A stretch of DNA of 48,364 nucleotides, from the NCBI RefSeq assembly GCF_000767835.1, contig NZ_JPEN01000038.1:1-48364 (forward strand), given 5' to 3'. Source of the DNA: Streptococcus sinensis. Lineage in GTDB: Bacteria > Bacillota > Bacilli > Lactobacillales > Streptococcaceae. Positions 41,963 to 48,364 of the stretch are shown here, in pieces. A program made the position numbers and the translations under genes. A model generated the notes under the pieces. That model worked only from the letters and a program-made list of their open reading frames with translations, searched no databases and was not told the origin of the DNA. How positions within the stretch are numbered: position 1 is the first letter of the stretch; every line of letters starts with the position of its first letter.

Positions 41963-42742
41963 ATGACATTATTAGACGTACAACACGTGAAAAAGATTTA
42001 TAAAACCCGCTTTCAGGGTAGTCAAGTAGAGGCGCTAAAGGACATTCACTTTACAGTGGAGAAAGGTGAATATGTCGCCATCATGGGAGAATCAGGCTCT
42101 GGGAAATCCACCTTGCTCAACATCCTAGCCATGCTGGACAAGCCGACCGAAGGCCGTGTTTTCCTCAACGGAACTGATACGGCAACCATCAAAAATAGTC
42201 AGGCTTCTAGCTTCCGTCGAGAAAAATTGGGCTTTGTCTTTCAGGATTTCAATCTGCTGGACACCCTGTCGGTCAAGGATAATGTCCTTCTACCCTTGGT
42301 ACTCTCTCGTCGTCCCATTACCGAGATGATGCAAAAGCTAGTCACGACCTGCAATGAGCTGGGAATTAACAAACTCCAAGAGAAGTTCCCTTATGAAATT
42401 TCTGGTGGTCAGAAGCAGCGGGTTGCAGTAGCTCGAGCCATCATCACAGACCCTGAGATTCTGCTAGCGGATGAGCCGACAGGAGCCTTGGATTCCAAGT
42501 CTTCGGCGGCGTTGCTGGATGTCTTTGACGACATCAATGCCCGTGGTCAGACTATTCTCATGGTAACCCACTCGACGGCAGCGGCCAGCCGAGCCAAGCG
42601 TGTGCTCTTTATCAAGGACGGAATTCTTTACAATCAAATCTTCCGTGGCAACAAGACCGAGCGGCAGATGTTCCAAGAGATTTCCGATACGTTGACGGTC
42701 ATGGCAAGTGAGGTGGGCGACTATGTTCAAACTAACGAGTAA
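41963..42742 (+). CDS. bceA: antimicrobial-peptide ABC transporter ATPase (BceA type)
   Basis: A 259-aa ABC ATPase of the MacB/BceA group. Walker A GESGSGKST (about 41-49), Q-loop FVFQDFNLLD, signature [14 protein letters not shown], Walker B ILLADEPTGALDS and H-loop MVTHSTAAA. Powers the large permease encoded next in removing peptide antibiotics such as bacitracin-type or lantibiotic compounds from their lipid targets. The start is taken at ATG 41963 (6 nt after GGAG) rather than 41960 (3 nt). It overlaps the permease gene by 20 nt. Confidence 0.94.
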   Translation: MTLLDVQHVKKIYKTRFQGSQVEALKDIHFTVEKGEYVAIMGESGSGKSTLLNILAMLDKPTEGRVFLNGTDTATIKNSQASSFRREKLGFVFQDFNLLDTLSVKDNVLLPLVLSRRPITEMMQKLVTTCNELGINKLQEKFPYEISGGQKQRVAVARAIITDPEILLADEPTGALDSKSSAALLDVFDDINARGQTILMVTHSTAAASRAKRVLFIKDGILYNQIFRGNKTERQMFQEISDTLTVMASEVGDYVQTNE

Positions 42743-44723
42743 ACTGGCCTTGTCAAACCTGATTAAAAATCGCAGTTTATATTATCCATTTGCCTTGGCG
42801 ACGATACTGGCAACAGCGATTTTGTATAGTTTTGTCTCACTGGCTCACAGTCCAAATATGGAGACCTCTTATGGTGGGACAGCAGCTCGCATGACCCTGC
42901 AGTTTGGCATCCAAGTCATTCAGATTGCAGTGCTCATCCTCATTACTTATGCTAATAGCTTTGTCATGAAGAACCGCTCACGGGAGCTCGGCGTTTATAG
43001 CGTGCTGGGGATGGAAAAGCGCCATCTACTACTCATGACCTTCTTTGAACTCTGTGTCTTTTGTCTGGCTACGGTCGGTCTGGGGATCTTGTCTGGCTTA
43101 GCTTTGGACAAGATGCTCTACGCAGTCCTTTTGAAATTGATGGGAATGCCTGCCGTTATTGCCTCGACTTTCCAATGGCAGAATGTTTGGATGACTCTAA
43201 TCAGTCTAGGTATTGCTTTTGCGGTGATTTTGTTGCTTAACTCTACGCGTCTTCTGCGCTATAGCTCTCTTAATCTAATGAAAGAAAAGAAAGCTGGCGA
43301 GAAGAAGGGACGCTTCCTGTTGCTGCAAACCTTGCTGGGGCTCCTGCTCATGGGTGTGGCTTATTACATGGCTTTGACCGTTACCAAACCTGTCGCTGCT
43401 ATCGGTAATTTCTTTATAGCCGTGATCATGGTTATCCTAGCAACCTATCTGCTTTTTAATGCAGGCTCGATTACACTATTGCAATTTCTCAAAAAGCGCA
43501 AAGGCTACTACTACAAAACGCAGAATTTCATTTCTGTTTCCAATCTCATCTCGCGGATGCGTAAAAATGCAGCAGGATTGGCAACTATTTCCATCTTGTC
43601 CACCATGCTGCTGGTGACTCTGGTTGGCACAATCAATATCTATGTTGGAGGTCAGGATTATATTACTACCTTGCATCCAAAGGATTACAATGTCAGCATC
43701 GTCTTGCCGAAATCGACTGATCAGAAGGAGGCTCTGTTGGACAAGGTCCAGCAAGTCGCTCAGGACACAGGTCTGAAGAAGCCAAGCTATACTACCTATC
43801 TCTATCAATCAGCCTTCATCATGAAATTAGCTGGTAATGATGTGACAGTTCCAATGCAAAGCGAGATGGAGTCGGATACAAGTATCTTGACCAAGTCTGC
43901 AGGCACGATTACGGTCATCAATCGTCAGGATTATGAAAAAATGACTGGGGAAAAGATAGACTTGGCAGACGATGAAACTCTTGTCTATGGCAAAAATGTT
44001 TCCTTAAATAAGGACCAGCCTCTCCGAGTGAATGGTAAGGACTGGAAGATTAAGCAGCTTTTACCGTCAAATTTCACACATGGGAAAATCCCTAATCCAA
44101 ACGATGTGGCCATGGAGCAGGGGCTCTATATGGTGGTCAATGATAGCAAAGAGGTTAATCTTGATGTGGATCATTACTACTACATTGGAGTTGCTTCAGA
44201 GACTAAAGGCAGTAAAAAGTTTGTCGAGCAAGTCCAGCTGGCGTTGAGAGATATTTTGGATCAGGACCAAGCTCAAGATGGTAGCTACGCAATGGCCAGT
44301 GACCGTCATAGCGCAGAAAAGAGCTATCAGGAACTTACTGGAACCTTGCTCTTCATCGGTGTCTTCCTCTCCGTTATCTTCCTCCTAGGAGCTGTTCTTG
44401 TGATTTACTATAAGCAAATCTCTGAGGGCTATGAAGACCGTGATGGCTTTATTATCTTACAAAAAGTTGGTTTAGATGAAAAGCAGACTAGAAGTACCAT
44501 TCGCAAGCAAATCTTGACTGTCTTCTTCCTACCTCTCATCTTTGCTTTTCTAAATGTAGCAGCGGTCTTTCACATGTTGCGCTTGATAGTTGCCCTATTG
44601 GGTGTGACCAATCTTCCTCTCTTAATTCAGACAACACTTGCAACTTGCGGAGTCTTCCTCCTGACCTATATTCTGGTCTTTCTGCTGACTTCACGCAGCT
44701 ACCGCAAGATTGTCGCCCGCTAA
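42723..44723 (+). CDS. bceB: antimicrobial-peptide ABC transporter permease (BceB type)
   Basis: A 666-aa FtsX-type permease with ten hydrophobic segments: one N-terminal, three at about 55-170, two at about 205-265, one at about 285-310, then a large extracellular domain (about 310-520), and three at the end. The large loop between TM7 and TM8 is the BceB hallmark and the probable peptide or lipid-II sensor. The ATG at 42723 follows GAGGTGGG; a GTG at 42708 is possible but less likely. Full length. Confidence 0.94.
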   Translation: MFKLTSKLALSNLIKNRSLYYPFALATILATAILYSFVSLAHSPNMETSYGGTAARMTLQFGIQVIQIAVLILITYANSFVMKNRSRELGVYSVLGMEKRHLLLMTFFELCVFCLATVGLGILSGLALDKMLYAVLLKLMGMPAVIASTFQWQNVWMTLISLGIAFAVILLLNSTRLLRYSSLNLMKEKKAGEKKGRFLLLQTLLGLLLMGVAYYMALTVTKPVAAIGNFFIAVIMVILATYLLFNAGSITLLQFLKKRKGYYYKTQNFISVSNLISRMRKNAAGLATISILSTMLLVTLVGTINIYVGGQDYITTLHPKDYNVSIVLPKSTDQKEALLDKVQQVAQDTGLKKPSYTTYLYQSAFIMKLAGNDVTVPMQSEMESDTSILTKSAGTITVINRQDYEKMTGEKIDLADDETLVYGKNVSLNKDQPLRVNGKDWKIKQLLPSNFTHGKIPNPNDVAMEQGLYMVVNDSKEVNLDVDHYYYIGVASETKGSKKFVEQVQLALRDILDQDQAQDGSYAMASDRHSAEKSYQELTGTLLFIGVFLSVIFLLGAVLVIYYKQISEGYEDRDGFIILQKVGLDEKQTRSTIRKQILTVFFLPLIFAFLNVAAVFHMLRLIVALLGVTNLPLLIQTTLATCGVFLLTYILVFLLTSRSYRKIVAR

Positions 44724-44730
44724 TAAGCTT

Positions 44731-44757
44731 CCCTGACCTCTGGTCGGGGATTTTTTG
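44731..44757 (+). terminator. terminator after bceB
   Basis: CCCTGACC (44731-44738)/GGTCGGGG (44742-44749) then A and TTTTTT. Confidence 0.88.
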
Positions 44758-44769
44758 GTGGCTGGATTT

Positions 44770-44800
44770 TTACCACTCATCTCCCTCATTTTACCGCTTA
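44770..44800 (+). promoter_or_regulatory. paired direct repeat, probable LytTR-regulator site
   Basis: TTACCACTCA (44770-44779) and TTACCGCTTA (44791-44800), 21 bp apart start to start. This is the same pattern, spacing and promoter position as 11155-11186. The regulator is probably the LytTR protein encoded at the end of the same operon. Confidence 0.7.
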
Positions 44801-44810
44801 TCCAAAAAGC

Positions 44811-44840
44811 TGAGATTTTTTAAAAAAGACTTGCTATCAT
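44811..44840 (+). promoter_or_regulatory. promoter of the ABC-LytTR operon
   Basis: Poor -35 TGAGAT (44811-44816), 18-bp spacer, -10 TATCAT (44835-44840). A weak core promoter with activator repeats 10 bp upstream of the -35 fits positive control. Confidence 0.5.
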
Positions 44841-44872
44841 AGTCTCAGAAGTTAAGGAAAGGAGAAAAGATC

Positions 44873-45739
44873 ATGTTAGTAGAAACGAAAAATCTTAGCA
44901 AGGTTTATGGCGATAAGGTGGCAGTCAATGGTCTCGATATTCAGATTGAGAGAGGCAGTTTCACAGCTATTTTAGGACCAAATGGCGCTGGAAAATCCAC
45001 AACCATTCAGATGCTGATTGGTCTCTTGCAGCCGACATCAGGGCAGATTTGCTATGCTGAAAAGCCTAGGCTGGGAGTGGTTTTCCAAAACAGTGTGTTG
45101 GATGCCAGGCTGACGGTTTTGGAAAATCTGATCATCAGAGCCAAACAGTACAAGGAGATGCCGGCAGGTAGAATCGAGCGCTTGGTGTCTCAGCTGGGCT
45201 TGTCAGCCTTTGCCAAGCAGCCTTATGGGACACTTTCTGGCGGACAAAAACGACGGGTAGACATTGCACGTGCGCTGCTCAATAGCCCTGACCTACTTTT
45301 TCTGGATGAGCCAACGACGGGCTTGGATATCCAGACCAGAGAGAGCATCTGGCAGCTGCTCAAAGACTTGCAGCAGAAGGAAAAGATGACCGTAGTCTTG
45401 ACTACCCACTATCTCAATGAAGCCGACGACGCAGATAAGATTTATATCGTAGACCATGGTCAAGTCATTGCGCAAGGCTCCGCCGACCAGATCAAGGAGC
45501 GCTATGCTCGCAATGTTTTGCGGATTTTAACCCAAGATTCAGAGGACTTGAAGGCTACTTTGCCGACTAGCTGTGAATGGGAGCAAGGCAAGGAGAATGA
45601 GTTTTTCCTTTATCCTGAAACGACTAAAGAAGCCTTGGCTTTGCTGAGCCAGCTTGGCTCCTATATTGAACAATTTGAATTTCAAGCAGGGACGATGGAT
45701 GATGCCTTTATGGCTCTGACAGGAAGAGAGGTACGTTAA
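44873..45739 (+). CDS. ABC-2 type exporter ATPase
   Basis: A 288-aa ATPase of the CcmA/drug-export group. Walker A GPNGAGKST (about 35-43), signature LSGGQKRRVDIARAL, Walker B LLFLDEPTTGLD, H-loop LTTHYLNEADDADKIYI. A C-terminal about 75-residue domain (DLKATLPTSCEWEQGK...) is typical of drug-type exporters. AAAGGAGAAAAG precedes the ATG. First of four genes in an operon with a permease, a LytTR regulator and DUF3021. Substrate unknown. Confidence 0.93.
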   Translation: MLVETKNLSKVYGDKVAVNGLDIQIERGSFTAILGPNGAGKSTTIQMLIGLLQPTSGQICYAEKPRLGVVFQNSVLDARLTVLENLIIRAKQYKEMPAGRIERLVSQLGLSAFAKQPYGTLSGGQKRRVDIARALLNSPDLLFLDEPTTGLDIQTRESIWQLLKDLQQKEKMTVVLTTHYLNEADDADKIYIVDHGQVIAQGSADQIKERYARNVLRILTQDSEDLKATLPTSCEWEQGKENEFFLYPETTKEALALLSQLGSYIEQFEFQAGTMDDAFMALTGREVR

Positions 45740-46603
45740 ATGTTAATGTTGATCAAACGAAATTTTTTACTCTATTTTCGCAATCATAGTGGGGTAATCT
45801 TATCTCTCTTTGGAGCCATTATTCCCTTTGTTTTATATCTGGTCTTTCTAAAGGACAACATGAAAGGCTCTTGGTCAGAAAGTAGCCATGCTAAAGAGTT
45901 GCTCGACTTCTGGTTGATTAGCGGAACACTAGCTGTCACCGCCTTGACAACTACCCTAGCAGCTTTTTCGCAACAGACCGAAGACCAAGAAAGAAAGGTG
46001 ACTGCCGACCTCTTTATCACAGATTTGGGGCAATGGGGCTTGCAATTTAGCTACCTAATCAGTGCCTTTGTGATTGGCTTTGTCATGCAAGTTTTCATGT
46101 TTGCTGTCATGCTGACCTACTTTATCCTAGCGGACAAGATTTCCTTTAACTGGGCGCTGCTTCCCCAGCTGCTCTGCCTCATGCTGCTCAATAGCTTGCT
46201 GGCTAGTCTCCTCAATGCGCTGGTTGTTCCTTATTTCAAATCGGTAAATTCCTTAGGGCAATATGCGACGGTCATCGGTGCGGCCTCTGGTTTTCTAGTA
46301 GGGACCTATATTCCGATCGGGACTCTGCCCAGCCTTGCTCAAAATCTCATGAAACTGACTCCCTCAACCTACATGGCCTCCCTCTTCAGACAAGTCCTGA
46401 TGAAGGAGTCTCTGACAGAAGTTTTTGCTGACCAGAGTCAGCTCCAGCAAGAATTTGAGAAGCTCCTAGGTATCCGTATCGAATGGCAAAAGCTCTTGAC
46501 AAGCCAAGAAACATACTATATAGTTGGAGTAGTGCTCACGGCAGCAGTCCTGTTATGGCTAGGTCAAAATTGGCTGCTGAATCGACGGATGAGTTTCAAG
46601 TAA
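45740..46603 (+). CDS. ABC-2 type exporter permease
   Basis: A 287-aa permease with six hydrophobic segments (about 18-38, 58-78, 108-132, 140-165, 175-195, 255-275). It has the ABC-2 signature region GQYATVIGAASGFLVGTYIPIGTLPSLAQNLMKLTPSTYM. It starts at once after the ATPase stop (TAA-ATG), with AGAGAGG upstream. Partner of the preceding ATPase. Confidence 0.92.
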   Translation: MLMLIKRNFLLYFRNHSGVILSLFGAIIPFVLYLVFLKDNMKGSWSESSHAKELLDFWLISGTLAVTALTTTLAAFSQQTEDQERKVTADLFITDLGQWGLQFSYLISAFVIGFVMQVFMFAVMLTYFILADKISFNWALLPQLLCLMLLNSLLASLLNALVVPYFKSVNSLGQYATVIGAASGFLVGTYIPIGTLPSLAQNLMKLTPSTYMASLFRQVLMKESLTEVFADQSQLQQEFEKLLGIRIEWQKLLTSQETYYIVGVVLTAAVLLWLGQNWLLNRRMSFK

Positions 46604-46623
46604 ATAAAGTAGGAGGCTTAGGT

Positions 46624-47079
46624 TTGCAGACAAGATTTGAAGAAGATGCTCAGATTTCCTCCCAAGACCCGCTGGTGGTCGTGAGAGCGGATCAGCTAGC
46701 TGGCGAGGCCAAGACCGTCCTAGACTATCTGGAACACTATAAGGCTGGTCCAAGTGGTGTCCTGCCTATTAAGTCGGATGATAAGCTGGTCATGCTCAAG
46801 ACGGAGGACATTATCCTGGCCGATATTAATCAGACAACCCTGATGATTTACAGTACCGAGGGTATTTACACAACGACTGAAACGCTGACTCGTTTTCAAA
46901 ATCGTCTCAATAGTCGCAATTTCATTCAGGTGTCGCGGCATGCAGTCGTTAACATCGATCATCTGGAATCCTTGTCGGATAGCTTTTCGGGCAATATGAC
47001 TGCCAAGCTAACCAATCAGCTCAAAACCGATGTCAGTCGCCGCTATGTCAAGCTGCTTATGGACTATTTGGGAATTTAG
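46624..47079 (+). CDS. LytTR-type transcription regulator, TTG start
   Basis: A 151-aa regulator. Residues about 1-50 are a short N-terminal part (QTRFEEDAQISSQDPLVVVRADQL); residues about 55-150 form the LytTR DNA-binding domain (IILADINQTTLMIYSTEGIYTTTETLTRF, NFIQVSRHAVVNIDHLESL). No receiver domain. The best start is TTG 46624, 7 nt after AGGAGG; no ATG fits. Followed by a DUF3021 membrane protein, the pair known in streptococci as a LytTR regulatory system in which the membrane partner inhibits the regulator. Confidence 0.9.
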   Translation: MQTRFEEDAQISSQDPLVVVRADQLAGEAKTVLDYLEHYKAGPSGVLPIKSDDKLVMLKTEDIILADINQTTLMIYSTEGIYTTTETLTRFQNRLNSRNFIQVSRHAVVNIDHLESLSDSFSGNMTAKLTNQLKTDVSRRYVKLLMDYLGI

Positions 47080-47089
47080 GAGAAAAATT

Positions 47090-47491
47090 ATGACCTTTAA
47101 AAAAATTCTTATCGGTATGCAGGATGGTCTGAGAACAGGTAGCTTGGTCTTTCTGCTAGTAGGCCTGTTCTCAGGAAAAACATTTTCGTTGACTCCTAGC
47201 TCTATTCTCAGTGTTCTCCTTGTCAGCGCCTTGATTGGAGTAGCAAGCTATATCTTTGATGCGACAGATCGCTTTCCATTTCCTTTCCTAATTTTCTGCC
47301 ACTTTGTAGTGACAGCGACCATCGTTTGTCTGGCTGTGATCTGCAATGGTTGGGGAAATATGATTTTCGGTTGGTCCTTCTGGCTAAAATTAATTTTGAT
47401 TTACCTCTTGGTTTGGTTTCTTGTCTCCGTCGATTCGATGATCAAAACCAAGAAAATCAACGAGGCTTTGAAAAATCGTAGAAAACATTAA
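47090..47491 (+). CDS. DUF3021 membrane protein, LytTR partner
   Basis: A 133-aa protein with four hydrophobic segments (about 15-33, 40-60, 67-88 and 97-118) and a basic C-terminus (KNRRKH). DUF3021 genes regularly follow LytTR regulators, and in systems such as HdrRM/BrsRM of S. mutans a membrane protein blocks the regulator. TTAGGAG precedes ATG 47090. Last gene of the operon. Confidence 0.87.
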   Translation: MTFKKILIGMQDGLRTGSLVFLLVGLFSGKTFSLTPSSILSVLLVSALIGVASYIFDATDRFPFPFLIFCHFVVTATIVCLAVICNGWGNMIFGWSFWLKLILIYLLVWFLVSVDSMIKTKKINEALKNRRKH

Positions 47492-47504
47492 TGTATCCAA
47501 GACG

Positions 47505-47540
47505 CAAGCAAGTTTAACGAGAACTTGCTTGTTTTTTTAT
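47505..47540 (+). terminator. terminator after DUF3021 gene
   Basis: AAGCAAGTT/AACTTGCTT with a 7-nt loop, followed by G and seven T residues. Confidence 0.9.
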
Positions 47541-47602
47541 TTAACAAAGGCGCTATTTTCTCAAACTGCCGTCTTCCTTTCAAAGTACGATTTCCGCTTT
47601 TC

Positions 47603-47661
47603 TTGACAAAGATTTTTAAAGTGTTCTAATTTGAATGAATAGAAAAAATAGTTCATTCAAA
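47603..47661 (+). promoter_or_regulatory. tetR promoter with operator
   Basis: -35 TTGACA (47603-47608), 16 bp, -10 TCTAAT (47625-47630). A perfect 10-bp inverted repeat follows: TTTGAATGAA (47630-47639) and TTCATTCAAA (47652-47661), covering the start of transcription. Autorepression is likely. Confidence 0.8.
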
Positions 47662-47678
47662 AAGAAAGAGGGAGAGGC

Positions 47679-48245
47679 ATGGACAAAAAAGCTGAATTAT
47701 TGGCTGAGGCTAGGCAGGTGTTTGCTGAGAAAGGCTATAAAAAGACGAATATTTCAGATATTACCAAGCGTGCCCGCATGGCTGTTGGCTCCTTTTATAA
47801 GTATTATGAGTCCAAGGAAGCTATTTTTTTAGAGGTTTATGTAGCTGAAAATAACCGCATACGTGAGGAAACCATGCAGCGCGTGGATTGGCAGGGTGAG
47901 CCTGAAGCAGTCGTTGAGCAGCTTTTTGCAGTCACTTTTGAATTGATTTCACCCAATAAAATTCTGGCTGAGTGGAACAAGCCCGGCATTTCTCAGATCT
48001 TGCACGACTACTATAATCAAGATGCTGGCCGCGCGGCCAATGCCTTTCATAAGTTTCTGATTCAGACTTTCAGCCAGCGCTTGCAAGAGAAGGGCTTTTC
48101 TCAAGAGGAAGTCGCCCAAATCATGAAGGCTTATGATTTGATCTACTACATTGACATGCATGTGACAGAGCAGGATTTTCCAGGTTATTTTGAGAGTATC
48201 GAGACCTTGGTGAAATATTTTTTAAAGGGAATTTTTGCTAAATAA
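47679..48245 (+). CDS. TetR-family regulator
   Basis: A 188-aa protein. The N-terminal helix-turn-helix (residues about 5-48, YKKTNISDITKRARMAVGSFYKYYESKEAIF) is typical TetR; the C-terminal domain has several aromatic residues in a possible ligand pocket (YNQDAGRAANAFHKF, YDLIYYIDMHV). A GGGAGAGG site precedes ATG 47679. The regulator probably binds the inverted repeat at its promoter and the similar one downstream at 48272-48299; the second controlled gene lies at or beyond the right edge. Confidence 0.9.
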   Translation: MDKKAELLAEARQVFAEKGYKKTNISDITKRARMAVGSFYKYYESKEAIFLEVYVAENNRIREETMQRVDWQGEPEAVVEQLFAVTFELISPNKILAEWNKPGISQILHDYYNQDAGRAANAFHKFLIQTFSQRLQEKGFSQEEVAQIMKAYDLIYYIDMHVTEQDFPGYFESIETLVKYFLKGIFAK

Positions 48246-48271
48246 GAATTTCCTTTTCTTGGGAGACGATA

Positions 48272-48299
48272 TGAATGAATATCTAAAAACATTCATTCA
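48272..48299 (+). promoter_or_regulatory. second TetR operator
   Basis: TGAATGAAT (48272-48280) and ATTCATTCA (48291-48299), the same half-site as in the tetR promoter, with a 10-bp centre. Confidence 0.75.
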
Positions 48300-48303
48300 G
48301 TTA

Positions 48304-48321
48304 AGGAGGCATTCTATGTAA
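48304..48321 (+). other. ribosome-binding site with ATG followed directly by TAA
   Basis: AAGGAGG (48304-48310), then CATTCT... and ATG at 48316-48318, immediately followed by TAA. No frame stays open to the end of the window (48364). Either the first gene under the second TetR operator has lost its start, or this is a minimal start-stop element. Confidence 0.5.
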
Positions 48322-48364
48322 AAAGTCAAGAATAATTTTTTAAAATATCAATTATTTTTTACAG

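Noticed and set aside
46483-46623. Long N-terminal extension of the LytTR regulator
   Set aside because: It overlaps the permease gene by 120 nt in another frame; TTG 46624 has an ideal ribosome-binding site.

Overview
The window is chromosomal DNA from a low-GC Gram-positive coccus, most likely an oral Streptococcus of the sanguinis group (S. sanguinis, S. gordonii or a relative). The reasons are the gnd-ritR pair, a Streptococcus-type orphan regulator with Asn53 and Cys128; the tmk-holB-yabA-rsmI operon; a PtsG/MalT-type IICBA permease; a two-gene LytTR/DUF3021 regulatory pair; and many extended -10 promoters (TGN-TATAAT). No rRNA, tRNA, CRISPR array, intact insertion sequence or prophage was seen. 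The species call is inference, because no database search was possible.

Layout. 1-380: non-coding, with an IS-end-like palindrome and a leader. 381-3662: nucleoside phosphorylase, a double ATPase and a T component of an ECF vitamin/nucleobase importer with no S component in view. 3758-4471: rsmG (minus). 4554-5023: wreck of an ABC exporter, a permease N-terminus joined to an ATPase C-terminus. 5013-6917: MFS exporter and its TetR regulator (minus). 7070-8534: lemA-htpX. 8634-9806: three small genes that look like the remains of a type VII secretion LXG toxin cassette; the first two have ATA and ATT where a start codon is expected. 9853-11085: MFS exporter (minus) with a LytTR-type double site upstream. 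11266-11552: decayed Rgg regulator. 11662-20383: yceD, a flotillin, gnd-ritR, a CcpA/MalR-type controlled PTS permease, an EEP hydrolase and a CBS-ACT protein. 20420-21310: YitT protein (minus).

21490-28258 is housekeeping: tmk-holB-yabA-rsmI, serC-serA-ogt-arsC-like, and nth lacking two Fe-S ligands. 28284-31029 (minus): XRE-membrane protein, VOC protein, exoA and an isoprenylcysteine-methyltransferase-like membrane protein, followed by a 42-bp tandem repeat and a doubtful small ORF. 31510-33507: metG. 33610-36490: mcrB-mcrC, a type IV (McrBC) restriction system that is visibly more AT-rich than its surroundings. 36570-39153 (minus): DUF2974 hydrolase and a divergent NRAMP-family transporter without the DPGN motif.

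39359-44723 is a Bce-type antimicrobial-peptide sensing and detoxification module (response regulator, intramembrane-sensing kinase, TraX-like membrane protein, ABC ATPase, 10-TM permease) with a perfect match to the BceR-type site TNACA-N4-TGTAA. 44873-47491 is a second ABC exporter operon that ends in a LytTR regulator and its DUF3021 membrane partner; its promoter carries the same paired 10-bp repeat as the distant MFS gene at 9853-11085, which suggests a small LytTR regulon. 47679-48245 is a TetR regulator with a perfect inverted repeat at its own promoter and a second copy just downstream, in front of a strong ribosome-binding site whose ATG is followed at once by TAA.

The least ordinary parts are the LXG-like remnant with non-ATG starts, the shared LytTR repeats, the BceR box with terminator in front of the TraX-like gene, the start-stop element at the right edge, and the McrBC island.
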